Shown: piece after piece, positions 62,484-64,000 of the stretch
Numbering within the stretch: position 1 is the first letter of the stretch
Layout: every line of letters begins with the position of its first letter
Origin: Trichinella spiralis
Lineage: Eukaryota; Nematoda; Enoplea; Trichinellida; Trichinellidae
Direction: 5' to 3'
Assembly (NCBI GenBank): GCA_000181795.3
Contig: CM012954.1
Span: 1,472,014-1,536,013 of the forward strand
Length of the DNA: 64,000 bases
The notes under the pieces: model-generated
Told to the model about the DNA's origin: nothing
The model's input: the letters and a program-made list of their open reading frames with translations, nothing else
The model's database searches: none
Translations under genes and position numbers: made by a program

Positions 62484-63640
62484 CTAATGGCCAGCATGTT
62501 TGACCTCTGGAATAGCCTTCCCCATTGCAGCATACTTCTGACGTAAAGAGTCCGGCATTTCAGGTGGTGGCGGACGTGGCATGCGAAAAGTGACTTTGAC
62601 AAAGTCATAAATAAACCATTGCAAAGCAGTCAGCGTACCAATCATGATAATTCTTGGCAACAATCCTTTCCATACGCCACGCCATCCAAGCTTACGAAGA
62701 GCCTGAGCAGCGGTGGAACCAGAATCTTGATTCAATTTCGAAACCACCGAGTCAGCTGGATGCGAAACCAATGCACAAAAAACTCCGGCTAAAAAATAAA
62801 ACCTTTTCCATATTCGAATATTCAAAAACCAAACACACTCTGCATCCAACACGTACCTATATATCCTGCAATGAACGTCACACCCAACTGTTCAGGTTTA
62901 CTGCACTGAGAACGAGGCTTCGGTACGACATAACGGTACAACAGCTCCACTGTGCGCTCAAAGCAAGCAAACTTCATCATTGTGTATGGAATTTGACGCA
63001 TCCACAACGGCACAATGCCTTTATAGAAACCCCACATTCCTTCTTGACGTAAAATAGTCGGAGCCACACGTCGCAAAGCCGATGGGCATCCTGGTTGAGT
63101 CTGTATGCGCACTTTACAAGCTTCCATTGGTGCCAACATTATATCAGCAAAAAATTCTGCACTCGCACTAGCTGCCAAATAAAGACTCGTGCGCCACAAA
63201 TAAGAATTTTCCTTAAAAAAACAAAACATCATTTTTTAATGTAAAAAATTAATAACAAAAATGTTCACTAACCTCTCCCAATGCATTGCTGTAAACAACT
63301 TTGAAAATTTCGTAGAAACCAAATTTTCCAAGTCCTTGCAAAGAATAACCAATAGCAGTCGGCGCCCAACCTCTTGCCAAACCACGAATGCCTTCTTCCG
63401 ACACTGTAAGCTTAAATCCATTTGCTATACCTCGATATTTTTCTGGATTTACCTTTAAAAAATAATAAAATTATTATAACTATCACTTTAAAAAAGAATG
63501 GAAAAACAAAATTACTTGAATGCGACATTTCACCAGATCTAATGGAACAACACCAGTATGCGTTAGGCCGCAAGACACCACACCACCAAGACCGCACAAA
63601 GCAAAATATTTTCCAGAACCAAACTCGCAACTATATTCAT
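62484..63640 (-). CDS. SLC25A3: Mitochondrial phosphate carrier, 5' end missing
   Basis: This is an inner-membrane carrier importing inorganic phosphate with protons into the matrix for ATP synthesis. Four exons: 63640-63516 (phase 1 to 0), 63452-63273 (0 to 0), 63211-62857 (0 to 1) and 62788-62484 (1 to stop), about 320 residues. The three mitochondrial-carrier signatures are present: PLDLVKCRIQ, PMEACKVRIQ and PADSVVSKLN. Phosphate-carrier-specific stretches include KYFALCGLGGVVSCGLTHTG, RQIPYTMMKFACFE and IIMIGTLTALQWFIYD, and the C-terminal PRPPPPEMP. The first visible exon needs an upstream exon ending in phase 1; the transit peptide should be there. Its end is followed within a few hundred bases by PIG-Q on the same strand. 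Confidence 0.95.
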
Positions 63641-64000
63641 CTGAAAGTATTAAATATAGTGTGTAAAGATGAACGTAGCCAGTGTTTAATTTCAAATAAT
63701 TCATTAATGCAATACCAATTTTTGAATGATACAGAGACCAATAAGAATGACTAGAAAATGCATGATAAAATATCCAATTAATAATAGTGAGGATGCAAAA
63801 CCAGGCGAAAAAAATGGGTGGTGTTTGAAGAAAACAATAAATGATATAGCAAAAGAATGCCATGTTACAACTGAGAAACAAACAACCAAAAAGAATATGG
63901 CACTTTAATAAAGAGAGAAATTTTTAAATTCAGCCGTAGGCGACGTCAACAGAAATCGAAGCCACTACCGCAACGGAAAAATAAGTACTCTGAGTAATGC
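63641..64000 (-). other. Upstream intron of the phosphate carrier
   Basis: No exon is recognised. The stretch 63940-64000 is slightly GC-richer, but its minus-strand frames contain stops and no ATG, so the N-terminal exon probably lies beyond the window. Confidence 0.5.

Noticed and set aside
1-64000. CRISPR arrays, bacterial operons, insertion sequences, rRNA or tRNA genes
   Set aside because: The sequence is eukaryotic with spliced genes. No spaced direct repeats of CRISPR type, transposase or clear tRNA boxes were seen.

Overview
The window looks like nuclear DNA of a nematode, or less likely another ecdysozoan. Genes are split by GT-AG introns, non-coding DNA is very AT-rich and full of microsatellites, and the central gene is a giant ankyrin whose ankyrin-repeat block and exon layout match the nematode UNC-44 type. 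The species cannot be named from the sequence. Every gene I can support lies on the minus strand, so transcription runs right to left.

From right to left: (1) 63640-62484, the last four exons of a mitochondrial phosphate carrier (SLC25A3 family), whose 5' end lies upstream or off the window. (2) 61788-60543, a PIG-Q/GPI1 homologue of the GPI-anchor pathway, with one intron that does not join in frame. (3) About 60.0-52.8 kb, four candidate alternative first coding exons for the ankyrin. (4) 51857-47893, exons encoding exactly 24 ankyrin repeats. (5) 47673-44047, a linker, then the ZU5 and UPA domains. (6) 42849-42066, small linker exons. (7) 41482-35780, one 5.7-kb exon made of about 26 recognisable copies (some degenerate) of a roughly 58-residue repeat. 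(8) 34838-31770, four small exons. (9) 30527-20389, one 10.1-kb terminal exon encoding an acidic tail. Every exon junction I traced in the ankyrin keeps frame, giving a protein of about 7,300 residues.

Left of the ankyrin are an intronless ELOVL6-like fatty-acid elongase (17549-16776) and a two-exon gene of unknown function with a polyglutamine tract (13280-10409). The last 10 kb is AT-rich, with degenerate tandem duplications and one probable terminal exon of an unrecognised gene (6633-6483).

The genes are not one pathway: membrane-skeleton scaffold, GPI-anchor synthesis, mitochondrial phosphate import and fatty-acid elongation. The most interesting biology is in the ankyrin: a repeat family that builds a 1,900-residue exon, a tail of cassette exons that all share phase 1, several alternative N-termini, and no death domain that I could find.
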